This document shows positions 14,942 to 23,726 of a DNA stretch of 55,362 nucleotides, one piece after another (positions within the stretch are counted from its first letter, which is position 1; the number at the start of each line of letters is the position of its first letter). The DNA comes from an uncultured Prevotella sp. (GTDB lineage: Bacteria; Bacteroidota; Bacteroidia; Bacteroidales; Bacteroidaceae). The stretch lies in contig URCI01000014.1 of NCBI GenBank assembly GCA_900546345.1, positions 1-55,362 of the forward strand, written 5' to 3'. The notes beneath the pieces are model-generated. The model searched no databases and had not been told where the DNA came from. It was given only the letters and a program-made list of their open reading frames with translations. Position numbers and translations under genes: made by a program.

Positions 14942-17900
14942 TTAAAATCCTTCTAAATCGTAATACTCATCTTCCAAATCAAACGTCTGTTGTTTTTTCG
15001 GCTGTTTCTTGGGTTTTGCAGGAGCCTTTTCTGTCTGTGCACCCGTATTGTTCTTGTTGCTTGCCGACTTTTTGTTGGTCGTTTGCTGTTGGTTGACGTT
15101 TTTTGTCTGATTATTTTTTTCTTTACCAGTGCTGGTCTTGCTGTTGTCGGTCTTGGTTTCGGACGTGCCTGTTTTGATGTTCTGGACTGGTGTCGTATCC
15201 TCGTCAAAGATGACATCTGCGCCATTGGAAAGGTTAGGAAAGAGCTTAGGATTTTCTGTCTTTGCCTTCACGGCCGTCTTGTCAGTAGGTTTCACAACAC
15301 TGCTCTCTTTCTTCTCCTGCTTCTGTCGTGGCTTGCCAACAGTTAGCCCTTTTGTGGACTGCTGTTGTAATGGGTTCTGGGCCTTACTTTCAGTCCTTAC
15401 CTCGGAATGCTGCAATTCAGAGGCGGGCACTACTGTCTTCTTATCTTTTTCACCCGATGTGACGATTGTACCGCTTTGCTTTGATGCTACACCGGTCTCC
15501 ATGTTCACTATCGTCGACGACTGATTGTCGGTATTTGGGTTCACTTCTTCGTCAACGGGGATGAAGGTAGAGGATGGTGCTTGGTGGTCATCCGGCTCAA
15601 TAGTGATGCCATTAAGGTAGTCATCCACCTCCTTTTCAGTGGAAGGCAACTTCTCCTGTCCGGGCTGCGTGACAACTTCCGATGGCTCTGTCAGCAGGCG
15701 CGATGTAGATATCTTCAATGGAGCAAAATGGTTGTTATAGAATTTGGAATAGTCATCATAACTATATTGAGCTCCAAGCAATGGGAGATTAGTCATACTG
15801 ATGATAAATGCGCGGGCCTTACCAATCAGTTTCAGTACTACCGACTGCTGGAACAGTTGGTTGGCATATTGTCGGGCCTCATCATAGTTATTGAAACCTG
15901 AAATCTGCATACGATGGATACCACTCAAATCGTCTATGACGATGTTGAAGTCACGTACAAGATAACTCGTGAAATTGTAGCGTGCTACTTGAAAGAGAAG
16001 CTGATTCTCATTGACGGAGTCGGGGGAATAGACGAGGAGAAAGCAGAAAGGTGTATCTCGCTCATTGCTGAGTTTCGTCTCTTTTTTCTTATCACCCTCG
16101 GTGAGCACTTCGGTACGCCGTTGCCAGAAGTTACCAATATCAAATTGTCCACCCCGCAGTTGGCGACCCTTCTTTACGCCATTGATGATCATTCCGGCCA
16201 TCCCGGCAAGTTTACTTTCAGGGAAACGGGCAACCAGCGAATCCATAGCAGCAAGACATCCTTGGCTGTCACCCACGTTGAGACGACTCAGTCCACCGAT
16301 GAAAATGAATTTGTCGCGGTTCTTTCCTTGTGGGAACCGCTGCTCAGAAACGCGGTTGTTGGCATCGACCTCGCTATATCGCTCAGCCTTGAAAGCATCG
16401 TAGGTAGCTCCATAAAGCGAATCTTCGATCTGCTCGCCATAACGTGCATCGACGAGATAATTGGGGTCAGTAAGTAAAGTCGTCCAATGGCTATGTGGAA
16501 ATCTCACCTTGAGCGCTTCGATCTGCTGCTGTGCAAGCGTTGTCTGCCCCATACGCGAGTAGAGTAAGAAAAGATGATAGAGCACCTCGTCGGCTTTCTC
16601 ATAATCAGGATGCTGACGATTCAAACGCTCTAAGGCTTTCCGACTCAGCGACATATTACCCAGCTTATCTTTGAAGATCACACCACTATGGAATAGACCG
16701 TCGCATAAAATCGCATTGCTTGCTTTAAGCTGTTCGGCTGTGAAGGGAATCTGTGCCATGTAATAAGCCCTGGAATGAGGATCCTCTGCTGCGGACTTTG
16801 GCTGCGTCGCTTCTTTAGAGTCCTCACCGGTCCTTTCAGTCTCAGGCATCGCTGACAAAGAATCCGTGGAGGCCATGTCCTGATCCGACTGACTACTAGC
16901 CACTACAGTCTTGTTGGAGCGTTGCCAGTTATCGACGTTCTTACGTTTTCCCCATAGCCGTTGAAACTGACTCTTGCCTTGCTGCACGGCAACAGGATTA
17001 TAGAAATACCAAGCTCCATTCTGCTGAGATATAGTGTTGTTGGTACCGTTCTTTGTCGATGTTTGCTGCTGGAGATCGAGGTCATTACCCTCAGCCAGCC
17101 GGTTAGCAACCTCCTGAGCCTCTTGCGTATTCTTTTCCTCCTTCTCTTTTTTCTTCAAAGCGGCAATGACACGGTCTATGGCAGCGTTGCGGTGTGCATC
17201 ATCCATCTTAGCCAGTGCTTGTAAAGAGTCTTGCAGGTGCACAGCTTCGGTATAAGGCACCAGTTCATCAAGTACCTTTGAACGATTCGTAAGCGTGGCA
17301 TAATCGGGGCGGTCCTTGTCCAGCAGACCAATCGCCAGTGTGAGACAGCGCTGCGCGTCAGCATACTTCTCAAGATCCCAATAGAGATTTCCCAACTTGA
17401 GCATAAGCACACCCTTCTCAATGCCATTGCGGGTGGACTTGCCCCCACCACGTTCATAGGCAGTAATGGCCTGGGCCGTATCGCGCTGCGAGAGAAAAAT
17501 GTTGCCCATGGCATAGTAGATCTGATCGAGATACTCCTTGTTCTTATCGGAGGCGGCCATACGCTTCAACCGGCTGATCATCTTGCCCGACTGCCGGGAT
17601 GCCTGTACTTCGCTCTGAGCCACACGGGCATTGAGTTCCAACTCATAAGGAGGATTGGTGCGAATTGCCTTTTGATAAGCCTTGTAAGCTTCCTGATGAT
17701 GACTTGTCAAAGCATAGAGTTGCCCCAGCAGAAAGTATTCTCGTGCTTTCTGTTTACGTCGCATCTCGTGCTGGATAACTTTTTTCAGATAAGGAATCGC
17801 ATCGGAATAACGTTTCGCACGGATATAGTAGTCAGCTAAAGTATAGTCCCATTCTTTACGTGCCACATGAGGAATGCTGTCACGACGTGCATTGCGGATG

Positions 17901-18487
17901 ACCTCTTCTGCATCGTAGAGCCAGCCACCTTCCACATATGTCTTGGCCAGCCAAGCCTGCGCGCGACTGTAGATCGCCGGTTGAGTGGCATAGAGGCGCG
18001 ACATATAACTAAATGTCGAGGCTGCGCCATCGAAATCACCCTCATGAAATTGTGATCGTCCCATAAGCATCCAGGCTTTCCAAAGAAAAGGATTGTACTC
18101 CCTCCGTTGCAGCCACTCAATGTCACGCTCGGTTTTCTTTCTGTTCTTGTTCCATTCCGGTCGACGTTTGATGCTATAACGCTGGATTGCTTTTTGGGAT
18201 TTCAGAATCGCCCGGTCATAGTTGGATTTGCCTAACTCTCGGCTGTCCTTATTGCCAACGGTGTACAGTGGGATCAGTTCCGTGAAGTTATCTTTATTGC
18301 CATTCTCCTTTTCCAGAGACCCATCGATGTAGGCCAGTGTACCATTATAATAGGTATTGTAATGGGCGTTGAAAGCCTTCCACCAGCGTGTGCCGGCGGT
18401 GTTCCTACTGCTGGAACAGCTTGTCAGTACAAGAACGAAGGTTGCCAGCACGAAGGACAGATGGAAAAAAGAGCTACAGAACTTCAC
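14942..18487 (-). CDS. porW: PorW/SprE-type TPR lipoprotein of the type IX secretion system
   Basis: An 1181-aa envelope protein. A GTG start at 18487 gives a signal peptide ending in lipobox VLTSC followed by SSRNTAGTRWWKAFNAHYNTYYNG, the opening typical of PorW/SprE. Many TPR-like helices run from about residue 100 to 420, with another TPR block around 600-760, and the last 250 residues are a disordered Lys/Thr/Gln/Asn-rich tail ending in DLEDEYYDLEGF. SprE is required for gliding and secretion in Flavobacterium johnsoniae; PorW is its P. gingivalis counterpart. The adjacent porX supports the call. Spacing to the preceding gene is 16 nt. The exact subfamily rests on length, lipobox and N-terminal motif. 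Confidence 0.8.
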   Translation of the reverse strand: MKFCSSFFHLSFVLATFVLVLTSCSSSRNTAGTRWWKAFNAHYNTYYNGTLAYIDGSLEKENGNKDNFTELIPLYTVGNKDSRELGKSNYDRAILKSQKAIQRYSIKRRPEWNKNRKKTERDIEWLQRREYNPFLWKAWMLMGRSQFHEGDFDGAASTFSYMSRLYATQPAIYSRAQAWLAKTYVEGGWLYDAEEVIRNARRDSIPHVARKEWDYTLADYYIRAKRYSDAIPYLKKVIQHEMRRKQKAREYFLLGQLYALTSHHQEAYKAYQKAIRTNPPYELELNARVAQSEVQASRQSGKMISRLKRMAASDKNKEYLDQIYYAMGNIFLSQRDTAQAITAYERGGGKSTRNGIEKGVLMLKLGNLYWDLEKYADAQRCLTLAIGLLDKDRPDYATLTNRSKVLDELVPYTEAVHLQDSLQALAKMDDAHRNAAIDRVIAALKKKEKEEKNTQEAQEVANRLAEGNDLDLQQQTSTKNGTNNTISQQNGAWYFYNPVAVQQGKSQFQRLWGKRKNVDNWQRSNKTVVASSQSDQDMASTDSLSAMPETERTGEDSKEATQPKSAAEDPHSRAYYMAQIPFTAEQLKASNAILCDGLFHSGVIFKDKLGNMSLSRKALERLNRQHPDYEKADEVLYHLFLLYSRMGQTTLAQQQIEALKVRFPHSHWTTLLTDPNYLVDARYGEQIEDSLYGATYDAFKAERYSEVDANNRVSEQRFPQGKNRDKFIFIGGLSRLNVGDSQGCLAAMDSLVARFPESKLAGMAGMIINGVKKGRQLRGGQFDIGNFWQRRTEVLTEGDKKKETKLSNERDTPFCFLLVYSPDSVNENQLLFQVARYNFTSYLVRDFNIVIDDLSGIHRMQISGFNNYDEARQYANQLFQQSVVLKLIGKARAFIISMTNLPLLGAQYSYDDYSKFYNNHFAPLKISTSRLLTEPSEVVTQPGQEKLPSTEKEVDDYLNGITIEPDDHQAPSSTFIPVDEEVNPNTDNQSSTIVNMETGVASKQSGTIVTSGEKDKKTVVPASELQHSEVRTESKAQNPLQQQSTKGLTVGKPRQKQEKKESSVVKPTDKTAVKAKTENPKLFPNLSNGADVIFDEDTTPVQNIKTGTSETKTDNSKTSTGKEKNNQTKNVNQQQTTNKKSASNKNNTGAQTEKAPAKPKKQPKKQQTFDLEDEYYDLEGF

Positions 18488-18503
18488 TCAATCACCCTTA
18501 TGT

Positions 18504-18902
18504 TTACTTCACCATTGCCACATATTCATCTTTGAGCATATCCGGCAGTTCGATATCTCTTAGGTGGAGACTTCTTCCCCACGCTGCCACTTCCTCAGGA
18601 CGCAGTGACTCCAATATTTCTGCAAATTGCTCGACCTCTTCGTCGGTGTACTGGTCGGAGCGTCGGCCCTTGTAACGGTCGAGCTCTTCATCATCGAAAT
18701 ACTCGACAGGTTTCGTAGCAGCTTCCAACATGCAGTCCTGCTCACATTTGTCATTGACGCCCGTACACGTAGCGCAGCTGGCAGAAGCATCGGGAATGAC
18801 GGGTGTGTCATCCTCTCCACGATGGCGTGAGATCAGACTGGAAAACGCACTGATGAAGCCTAAGACGACAAGACTGATGACAAGATAGACGATGATGTTC
18901 AT
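18504..18902 (-). CDS. Cys-rich single-pass membrane protein of unknown function
   Basis: A 132-aa protein with one N-terminal membrane helix (MNIIVYLVISLVVLGFI), then CATC and CEQDC cysteine pairs (about residues 43-57) that could bind a metal or form disulfides, and an acidic helical C-terminal half (YTDEEVEQFAEILESLRPEE). Its start overlaps the aroA stop by 4 nt (ATGA), and porW follows 16 nt later, so it belongs to the same transcript. I do not recognise the family; the position next to porW makes an envelope role worth considering. Confidence 0.75.
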   Translation of the reverse strand: MNIIVYLVISLVVLGFISAFSSLISRHRGEDDTPVIPDASASCATCTGVNDKCEQDCMLEAATKPVEYFDDEELDRYKGRRSDQYTDEEVEQFAEILESLRPEEVAAWGRSLHLRDIELPDMLKDEYVAMVK

Positions 18903-20149
18903 TTTTCTTTTTCTATAAGGAAGCCTGCCTGAAGCAAGTCGGACCAGAAATGAGGATAGGACTTGCTCACGACTTCGGGGTGATTGATGCGCAGATGTGG
19001 ATGGATAACAGACAGGGGTGCAAACGACATGGCCATGCGGTGGTCCTCATACGTGTCGATAGGCTCAAACGTTGGCTCGCATCGTCCATGGTCCCATATC
19101 AGTTCGTTGTCATTCACACTGCGGATGAGATATCCTTCCTTGCGAAGCTCATTCTTCAAAGCTTCGATGCGGTCAGTCTCTTTGATCTTCAGACTCGCAA
19201 GACCCGTGAAGTGAAAGGGGATGCCTAAGGCACAGCACGCTACCACAACAGTTTGTGCCAAGTCTGGACAATTGATGAAATCGAAGTCCAAATGCTGCAC
19301 GCACCCTAGCTTATGTCTGAGCGTAGTGATGGTCTCACCCGTTGTCGGATCCTTGCTGAATGTCGTCTTCACGCCAAGCAGTGAGAAGATGTATTTGATG
19401 ATGGAGTCGCCTTGGCGCGAGCTGTCCAGCAGTCCGTTGAGACGAACTTCGGGAAGAGTGTCACCGTAGAGCGCCACCATTTCATACCAGTAGCTTGCCG
19501 CACTCCAATCGTTCTCTATTAAATAAGGTGTATTGACATAAGGATGAGCCTTCACCTCGATCGAATTGTTGTCGACCCAACCAGCTTGAGCACCAAAGCT
19601 CTCCATGACCCACAGCGTGAGATCGATGTAGGGACGAGAAATGATTTCGCCCAAAAGTGTGAGACGCAGGCCTTTCTCAAGCATAGGACCAATCAGCAGC
19701 AAAGCAGAAACAAACTGAGAACTGACATTGCCGGGGATCTCGAGCTGTCCGCCTTCGAGTGAATGTCCGTTGATGCGCAACGGCGGGAATCCTTCTTCCC
19801 CCTCGTATTCGATGTCTGCACCCAAAGAGCGGAGCGCATTGACCAGCACGCCGATGGGCCTGTGCTTCATTCGCTCTGATCCAGTGATGATGTGTTCGCC
19901 CGGTGTCAGGGAAAGGTAAGCAGAGAGAAAACGCATGGCAGTACCCGCAGCGTTGACGTCAATGACTTTTTCCGATGACCTCAGAGCTTTGACCACTACG
20001 GCGGTGTCGTCGCAGTCCGACAAGTTAGAAGGGATGTGGTCTCCACCGGTGAGTGCGTAAATGATCAGTGCCCGGTTGCTGATACTCTTGGAAGCGGGCA
20101 GGCTGATTCTTGTGTCGAGCGACTTTGGAGCTGTAATATCGTATATCAT
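18899..20149 (-). CDS. aroA: 3-phosphoshikimate 1-carboxyvinyltransferase (EPSP synthase)
   Basis: A 416-aa shikimate-pathway enzyme joining phosphoenolpyruvate and shikimate-3-phosphate. Visible motifs: LPASKSISNRALI with the catalytic Lys, the NAAGTAMRFLSAYL glycine motif, GSERMKHRPIG, GNVSSQFVSALLLIGP, the RPYIDLTL strand, KETDRIEALKNELRK, and DHRMAMSFAPL near the end. It is slightly shorter than the usual 427 residues. It stands 13 nt behind the metzincin gene and heads the run aroA, Cys-rich protein, porW, porX, queG, nagB. Confidence 0.95.
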   Translation of the reverse strand: MIYDITAPKSLDTRISLPASKSISNRALIIYALTGGDHIPSNLSDCDDTAVVVKALRSSEKVIDVNAAGTAMRFLSAYLSLTPGEHIITGSERMKHRPIGVLVNALRSLGADIEYEGEEGFPPLRINGHSLEGGQLEIPGNVSSQFVSALLLIGPMLEKGLRLTLLGEIISRPYIDLTLWVMESFGAQAGWVDNNSIEVKAHPYVNTPYLIENDWSAASYWYEMVALYGDTLPEVRLNGLLDSSRQGDSIIKYIFSLLGVKTTFSKDPTTGETITTLRHKLGCVQHLDFDFINCPDLAQTVVVACCALGIPFHFTGLASLKIKETDRIEALKNELRKEGYLIRSVNDNELIWDHGRCEPTFEPIDTYEDHRMAMSFAPLSVIHPHLRINHPEVVSKSYPHFWSDLLQAGFLIEKEK

Positions 20150-20162
20150 AGTGATAGCTGTC

Positions 20163-21317
20163 TTATTTAATAATTGTTGGTTTCAAATCGATGGGTTCGC
20201 TTTCGTTGGTGGCTCTGGTCCTGATGTTGATATTGTTTTTCTTTGGACCTGGGATCAGCGGACTATAGTATAGAACGTTTCTGATGCGTGTTTTCTGATC
20301 TGCCGTAATCTGGAAGCCAAGCGTCAGGCTATAATCCATGATGTTGTCGGATTCGAAGGTCTGTCCATCACAAGATTTCCTTGACAACATATTCTGTGTC
20401 TCCTGACCTTTGCTATTGTCGCCTACAGTCAACAGATAGTTCTGATATTCAATGCGATTGTAGGATGGCGTGTCCATACAATAATCAGTGTCACCGCAAG
20501 AATCCACCTGCACAAAGGCCTTGTCCTCTTTCTTTTCTGTGAAGGCATGAAACAGTCCGAGATAGTGACCCAATTCATGAGCCAAGGTGACAACGACATC
20601 CGATGAGATCAAATACCTGGGTTGGTGATTGTCGTTGGTGTAGCGGTCGGACTGATAATAACCGCCTGCTGGAGTCGTCGAAGCATAGGTGCTGTTAATA
20701 GCAGAGCACAAGGGGAACTTCAACTGACTTTTCGAAATGTATTGTGTCTTTTGATTGTCCAGTCCCTCCACCTTATTATCAACAGTGTAAGGCATATGCG
20801 AGATGCCCAAGGTCACTTCCGTGGCACTGTTTTGTTTGAAGTTGAACATCATAACGTTGATATATTGGTTAGGATCCCATATATACTTGACCTTGCTGCC
20901 GGTATTGTCCGACATGAAGCTATTCACGTCGATGGGGTACTCACCGTCGTATTTCACATATTCCACGCCCGGCATTCCCAGCGTCTTTCCATTTTCGTCC
21001 TTCTCTGCAAGGACAAACTTCAGATGCAAGTTCTCGCTCTTGCCATAGATGTTGCCTTGATAGATTTCATTGACATACTGCAAGAGATTTTTCAATCGTG
21101 CAGCAGGTATATACTGACTGGACTGTGACTTGTCATTATATAAAACATGGAAGATGACAGGCAACTGATATTCATAGTTACTGTCTATCACCGTCGTGTC
21201 CGTAACCAGACTGGTCCGCCCCGACGAATCTATGCTGTCCTCGCCCCCACAGGAGCAAAGGCCAAGGCACAAAGCACAAAGCAGAGGCAGAATCATATGT
21301 TTTTGGGTGAAATCCAT
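20163..21317 (-). CDS. Secreted zinc metalloprotease lipoprotein (metzincin)
   Basis: A 384-aa protein with a signal peptide ending in lipobox GLCSC (Cys23), so it should be surface- or periplasm-anchored. The metzincin zinc motif is complete: HELGHYLGLFH (His247, Glu248, His251, His257), with a Met-turn candidate in NIMDYSLT and Cys-containing loops SCGDTDYCMDTPSYN typical of the M43/pappalysin-like group. Its size fits the zinc-dependent lipoprotein family of Bacteroides and Prevotella. A second Met at 21296 could also start the protein. A TATTTTTG box at 21357-21350 may be its promoter. It ends 13 nt before aroA. Confidence 0.85.
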   Translation of the reverse strand: MDFTQKHMILPLLCALCLGLCSCGGEDSIDSSGRTSLVTDTTVIDSNYEYQLPVIFHVLYNDKSQSSQYIPAARLKNLLQYVNEIYQGNIYGKSENLHLKFVLAEKDENGKTLGMPGVEYVKYDGEYPIDVNSFMSDNTGSKVKYIWDPNQYINVMMFNFKQNSATEVTLGISHMPYTVDNKVEGLDNQKTQYISKSQLKFPLCSAINSTYASTTPAGGYYQSDRYTNDNHQPRYLISSDVVVTLAHELGHYLGLFHAFTEKKEDKAFVQVDSCGDTDYCMDTPSYNRIEYQNYLLTVGDNSKGQETQNMLSRKSCDGQTFESDNIMDYSLTLGFQITADQKTRIRNVLYYSPLIPGPKKNNINIRTRATNESEPIDLKPTIIK

Positions 21318-21439
21318 TTCCTATACTTTACTACGTTGGTTCTATCATGCAAAAATACAAAATATCCCTTGAAATAAAGGGTCAAGCCCATATATATTTA
21401 CATTAAAGAACACAAACAAATGAAAAAGTTGCTCTAAAA

Positions 21440-21471
21440 TTTGGTAGTGTCAAACATTATACGTACCTTTG
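21440..21471 (+). promoter_or_regulatory. Bacteroidetes promoter of the tRNA-Pro/tRNA-Lys pair
   Basis: TTTG (21440-21443), 20 nt, TACCTTTG (21464-21471): exact consensus, about 15 nt before the tRNA-Pro start. Confidence 0.8.
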
Positions 21472-21490
21472 CACTCGGTTTTGAAAACAA

Positions 21491-21563
21491 CGGGATTTGG
21501 CGCAGTTGGTAGCGCACACGTCTGGGGGGCGCGAGGTCGCTGGTTCGAGTCCAGTAATCCCGA
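21491..21563 (+). tRNA. tRNA-Pro (GGG)
   Basis: Acceptor CGGGATT pairs with AATCCCG; the D arm GCGCAGTTGGTAGCGC, anticodon loop CTGGGGG (anticodon GGG) and T arm CTGGTTCGAGTCCAG are clear. The anticodon stem has one A-C mismatch. No CCA is encoded. Confidence 0.93.
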
Positions 21564-21581
21564 CTAGAATCAAAAACCGTT

Positions 21582-21654
21582 GACTCGCTAGCTCAGTTGG
21601 TAGAGCACAACACTTTTAATGTTGGGGTCATGGGTTCGAACCCCATGCGAGTCA
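21582..21654 (+). tRNA. tRNA-Lys (TTT)
   Basis: Acceptor GACTCGC/GCGAGTC, anticodon stem CAACA/TGTTG with loop CTTTTAA (anticodon TTT), T arm TGGGTTCGAACCCCA. It lies 18 nt behind tRNA-Pro and shares its promoter and terminator. Confidence 0.95.
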
Positions 21655-21657
21655 CAG

Positions 21658-21690
21658 AAAGGACATCTGAATAGGATGTCCTTTTTTATT
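21658..21690 (+). terminator. Terminator of the tRNA-Pro/tRNA-Lys transcript
   Basis: AAAGGACATC / GATGTCCTTT with a 7-nt loop, continuing into a T-run. The stretch from here to 21849 shows no gene and no other recognisable element. Confidence 0.88.
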
Positions 21691-21849
21691 GCTCTGTAGA
21701 CAGGTACCTTGTCAAGCACTGACAGTATCCATCATCACATTTCCGGTATAGTAACTATCGGGTAAGGCGTTGATGAGGTCCACCGTTAATAAGCCAACTA
21801 CACCAAAAGACGAGTTAACTGAACATTATCGGCCTTTAATTGAAAGATT

Positions 21850-21881
21850 GTTGGAACCATGAACTTCTTTTCATAACTTTG
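21850..21881 (+). promoter_or_regulatory. Promoter of the HMA-like gene
   Basis: GTTG (21850-21853), 20 nt, TAACTTTG (21874-21881). The leader to the ATG at 22016 would be about 130 nt, long enough for regulation, but no clear structure is seen in it. Confidence 0.55.
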
Positions 21882-22015
21882 CATCATCAAAAACAATATC
21901 GGATAACAAAAAGTCTGAAAGAAGTCTGATTTAAGAGCGTATTCACAAGCTGCCAAACCACGTACCGCATACGAAGGAAGCAGCTTCCTGTAAAACAATC
22001 AATCGTAATAAGGCC

Positions 22016-22348
22016 ATGAGAAAATTATTAATGACCAGCCTGGCACTGCTTATCGCAACAGTGATGATGGCACAGAGAGATGTAGCAACCATCAAGACCA
22101 ACGGGTACAGCACAAAGGCCCGCATCGAAAAGGCCGCTAAAGGTGTTGATGGCGTCAAAGACGCTGAATACAATGCCAGCAAGAAACAAGTGAAAGTGAC
22201 ATACGACAAAAAGCGCACTTCCACGACAAAGATTCGCAAGGCCATTTTGGCAGTAGACAAGGCACCGGCGAAACCGTCCAAAAAGAAGACATCTTCAGGA
22301 CAGAGCCAGCCATGCAGCAAGACACGCAAAACGGCATCAAAGAAGTAA
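22016..22348 (+). CDS. Secreted HMA-like small protein lacking the CxxC metal site
   Basis: A 110-aa protein with a signal peptide ending at MMAQ, then a domain (about 25-82) with the heavy-metal-associated beta-alpha-beta pattern: ATIKTNGYSTKARIEKAAKG, VDGVKDAEYNASKKQVKVTY, KRTSTTKIRKAILAVD. Where HMA domains have MxCxxC it has NGYSTKAR, so copper binding as in usual HMA proteins is unlikely. The tail is Lys/Ser-rich (KPSKKKTSSG) with a single Cys. It stands alone between a promoter and a terminator. The fold call is by pattern only. Confidence 0.65.
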   Translation: MRKLLMTSLALLIATVMMAQRDVATIKTNGYSTKARIEKAAKGVDGVKDAEYNASKKQVKVTYDKKRTSTTKIRKAILAVDKAPAKPSKKKTSSGQSQPCSKTRKTASKK

Positions 22349-22418
22349 TATAGAATGAGTTCATACGATAATATTAAATAACTAATTCATAGTATAGTCT
22401 TTTCATTCATATACTCGC

Positions 22419-22461
22419 GGTACAAGTTTCGTGGGGACACGGGGCTTGTACCATTTTTTTT
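22419..22461 (+). terminator. Terminator of the HMA-like gene
   Basis: GGTACAAG / CTTGTACC arms with an inner CGTG/CACG stem, followed by ATTTTTTTT. Confidence 0.85.
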
Positions 22462-22583
22462 AAATGCCGCTCTATTCAATTCATACCATCCTCCTAATAT
22501 ACTGCATATGACCGGGATGAAGATAAGTCTTTTGCACGTTCAATTATATATAATAACTTAGTTTTTTTATCGTTATCGGAATA

Positions 22584-23726
22584 ATGAAAAGAAAATTCTG
22601 GCTCTCCCCTGAGAACGCCATCTATGTGGTGATATGGCTTCTGTTTTTCCTACTGCCCATCATCACTACCTACCTGCGGACCTTCACGGTCGCGCAAGCC
22701 ACTTTCCATTGGCATGAGGTGTGGCATATATGGCAATGGTTTAGCATCTTCCTGGTATGCTTTCTTCTCCATAATTTCCTAATCGCACCTCAGTTATTAA
22801 AGAAGAGACGGGTCGCATACTTCGGACTCGTCATCGTACTTTTGGGATTCTTCCTCTTCCTGACAAGTCTCATCCATGGCCCACGCCCCAATGGTGTGCA
22901 CCCACCACGCTGGGATATGGAGGAAGAAAGAGTGGAGACACCAAAAGGGAAGAAATTCACAACGCCACCATTCCGGCGCTTGGATGACCACCGCCCTGCC
23001 CCCTTCGGACCAGAGATTCTTGTCAACATCCTGCTTTTAGTAGGCGTACTCGGCCTCAATTTAGGCGTGAAGTTCTACTTCAAATCAGAACAGAACAGAA
23101 ATCATCTCCAACAGTTAGAAAAGGAGCGGATGTATCTGCAACTCCAATATCTCAAGTTTCAGATCAACCCACACTTCTTCATGAATACACTCAACAACAT
23201 TCAAGTGCTCATCGACATGGATGCCGAAAAAGCCAAGGAGAGTCTGCGCGAGTTGTCCGTAATGATGCGTTTCGTCCTTTATGACGGTGTTAAGGATCAA
23301 GTGTCTTTGCACAACGACATTTTGTTCCTGCGCAACTATATCAAATTGATGAGCTTGAGATACAACGACCGGCTGTCTGTGTCAATAGATATTCCGGACA
23401 ATCTCCCCGATGTAAACATCCCCCCACTGATCTTTCCCACGTTTGTAGAAAACGCATTCAAGTACGGTGTCAGCTATCAACAGGAAAGCTTCATCAATGT
23501 CACGATGGATATAGAAGACGGCGAACTGCTCTTCTCCTGCATCAACAGCAAGAAGCCGGAAACCGAGATGACCAATGTGCCATCTGTGGGTGGTGTTGGT
23601 CTCACCAACGTGAGGCGAAGACTGGACCTGATCTATGGCGACAGTTATACACTGGAAATCAAGGATAAGACAGACGTTTATGATGTTCTTCTCCGACTCC
23701 CCATACACAAAGACCAAAGATTATGA
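22584..23726 (+). CDS. LytS/YehU-type sensor histidine kinase
   Basis: A 380-aa membrane kinase with four predicted helices (about residues 12-31, 48-68, 78-98, 145-165), a proline/basic periplasmic or cytosolic loop between the third and fourth, then the His_kinase domain with phosphoacceptor His197 in FQINPHFFMNTLNNIQ, the DQVSLHNDILFLRNYI segment, N-box IFPTFVENAFKYGV and a GVGLTNVRRRLDLIYG glycine motif. This is the kinase class paired with LytTR regulators in Bacteroidetes. It overlaps the regulator gene by 4 nt (ATGA). The input signal is not evident. Confidence 0.9.
   Translation: MKRKFWLSPENAIYVVIWLLFFLLPIITTYLRTFTVAQATFHWHEVWHIWQWFSIFLVCFLLHNFLIAPQLLKKRRVAYFGLVIVLLGFFLFLTSLIHGPRPNGVHPPRWDMEEERVETPKGKKFTTPPFRRLDDHRPAPFGPEILVNILLLVGVLGLNLGVKFYFKSEQNRNHLQQLEKERMYLQLQYLKFQINPHFFMNTLNNIQVLIDMDAEKAKESLRELSVMMRFVLYDGVKDQVSLHNDILFLRNYIKLMSLRYNDRLSVSIDIPDNLPDVNIPPLIFPTFVENAFKYGVSYQQESFINVTMDIEDGELLFSCINSKKPETEMTNVPSVGGVGLTNVRRRLDLIYGDSYTLEIKDKTDVYDVLLRLPIHKDQRL

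Noticed and set aside
21491..22015. Integration site next to the tRNA genes
   Set aside because: No repeat of a tRNA 3' end and no integrase gene is present downstream.
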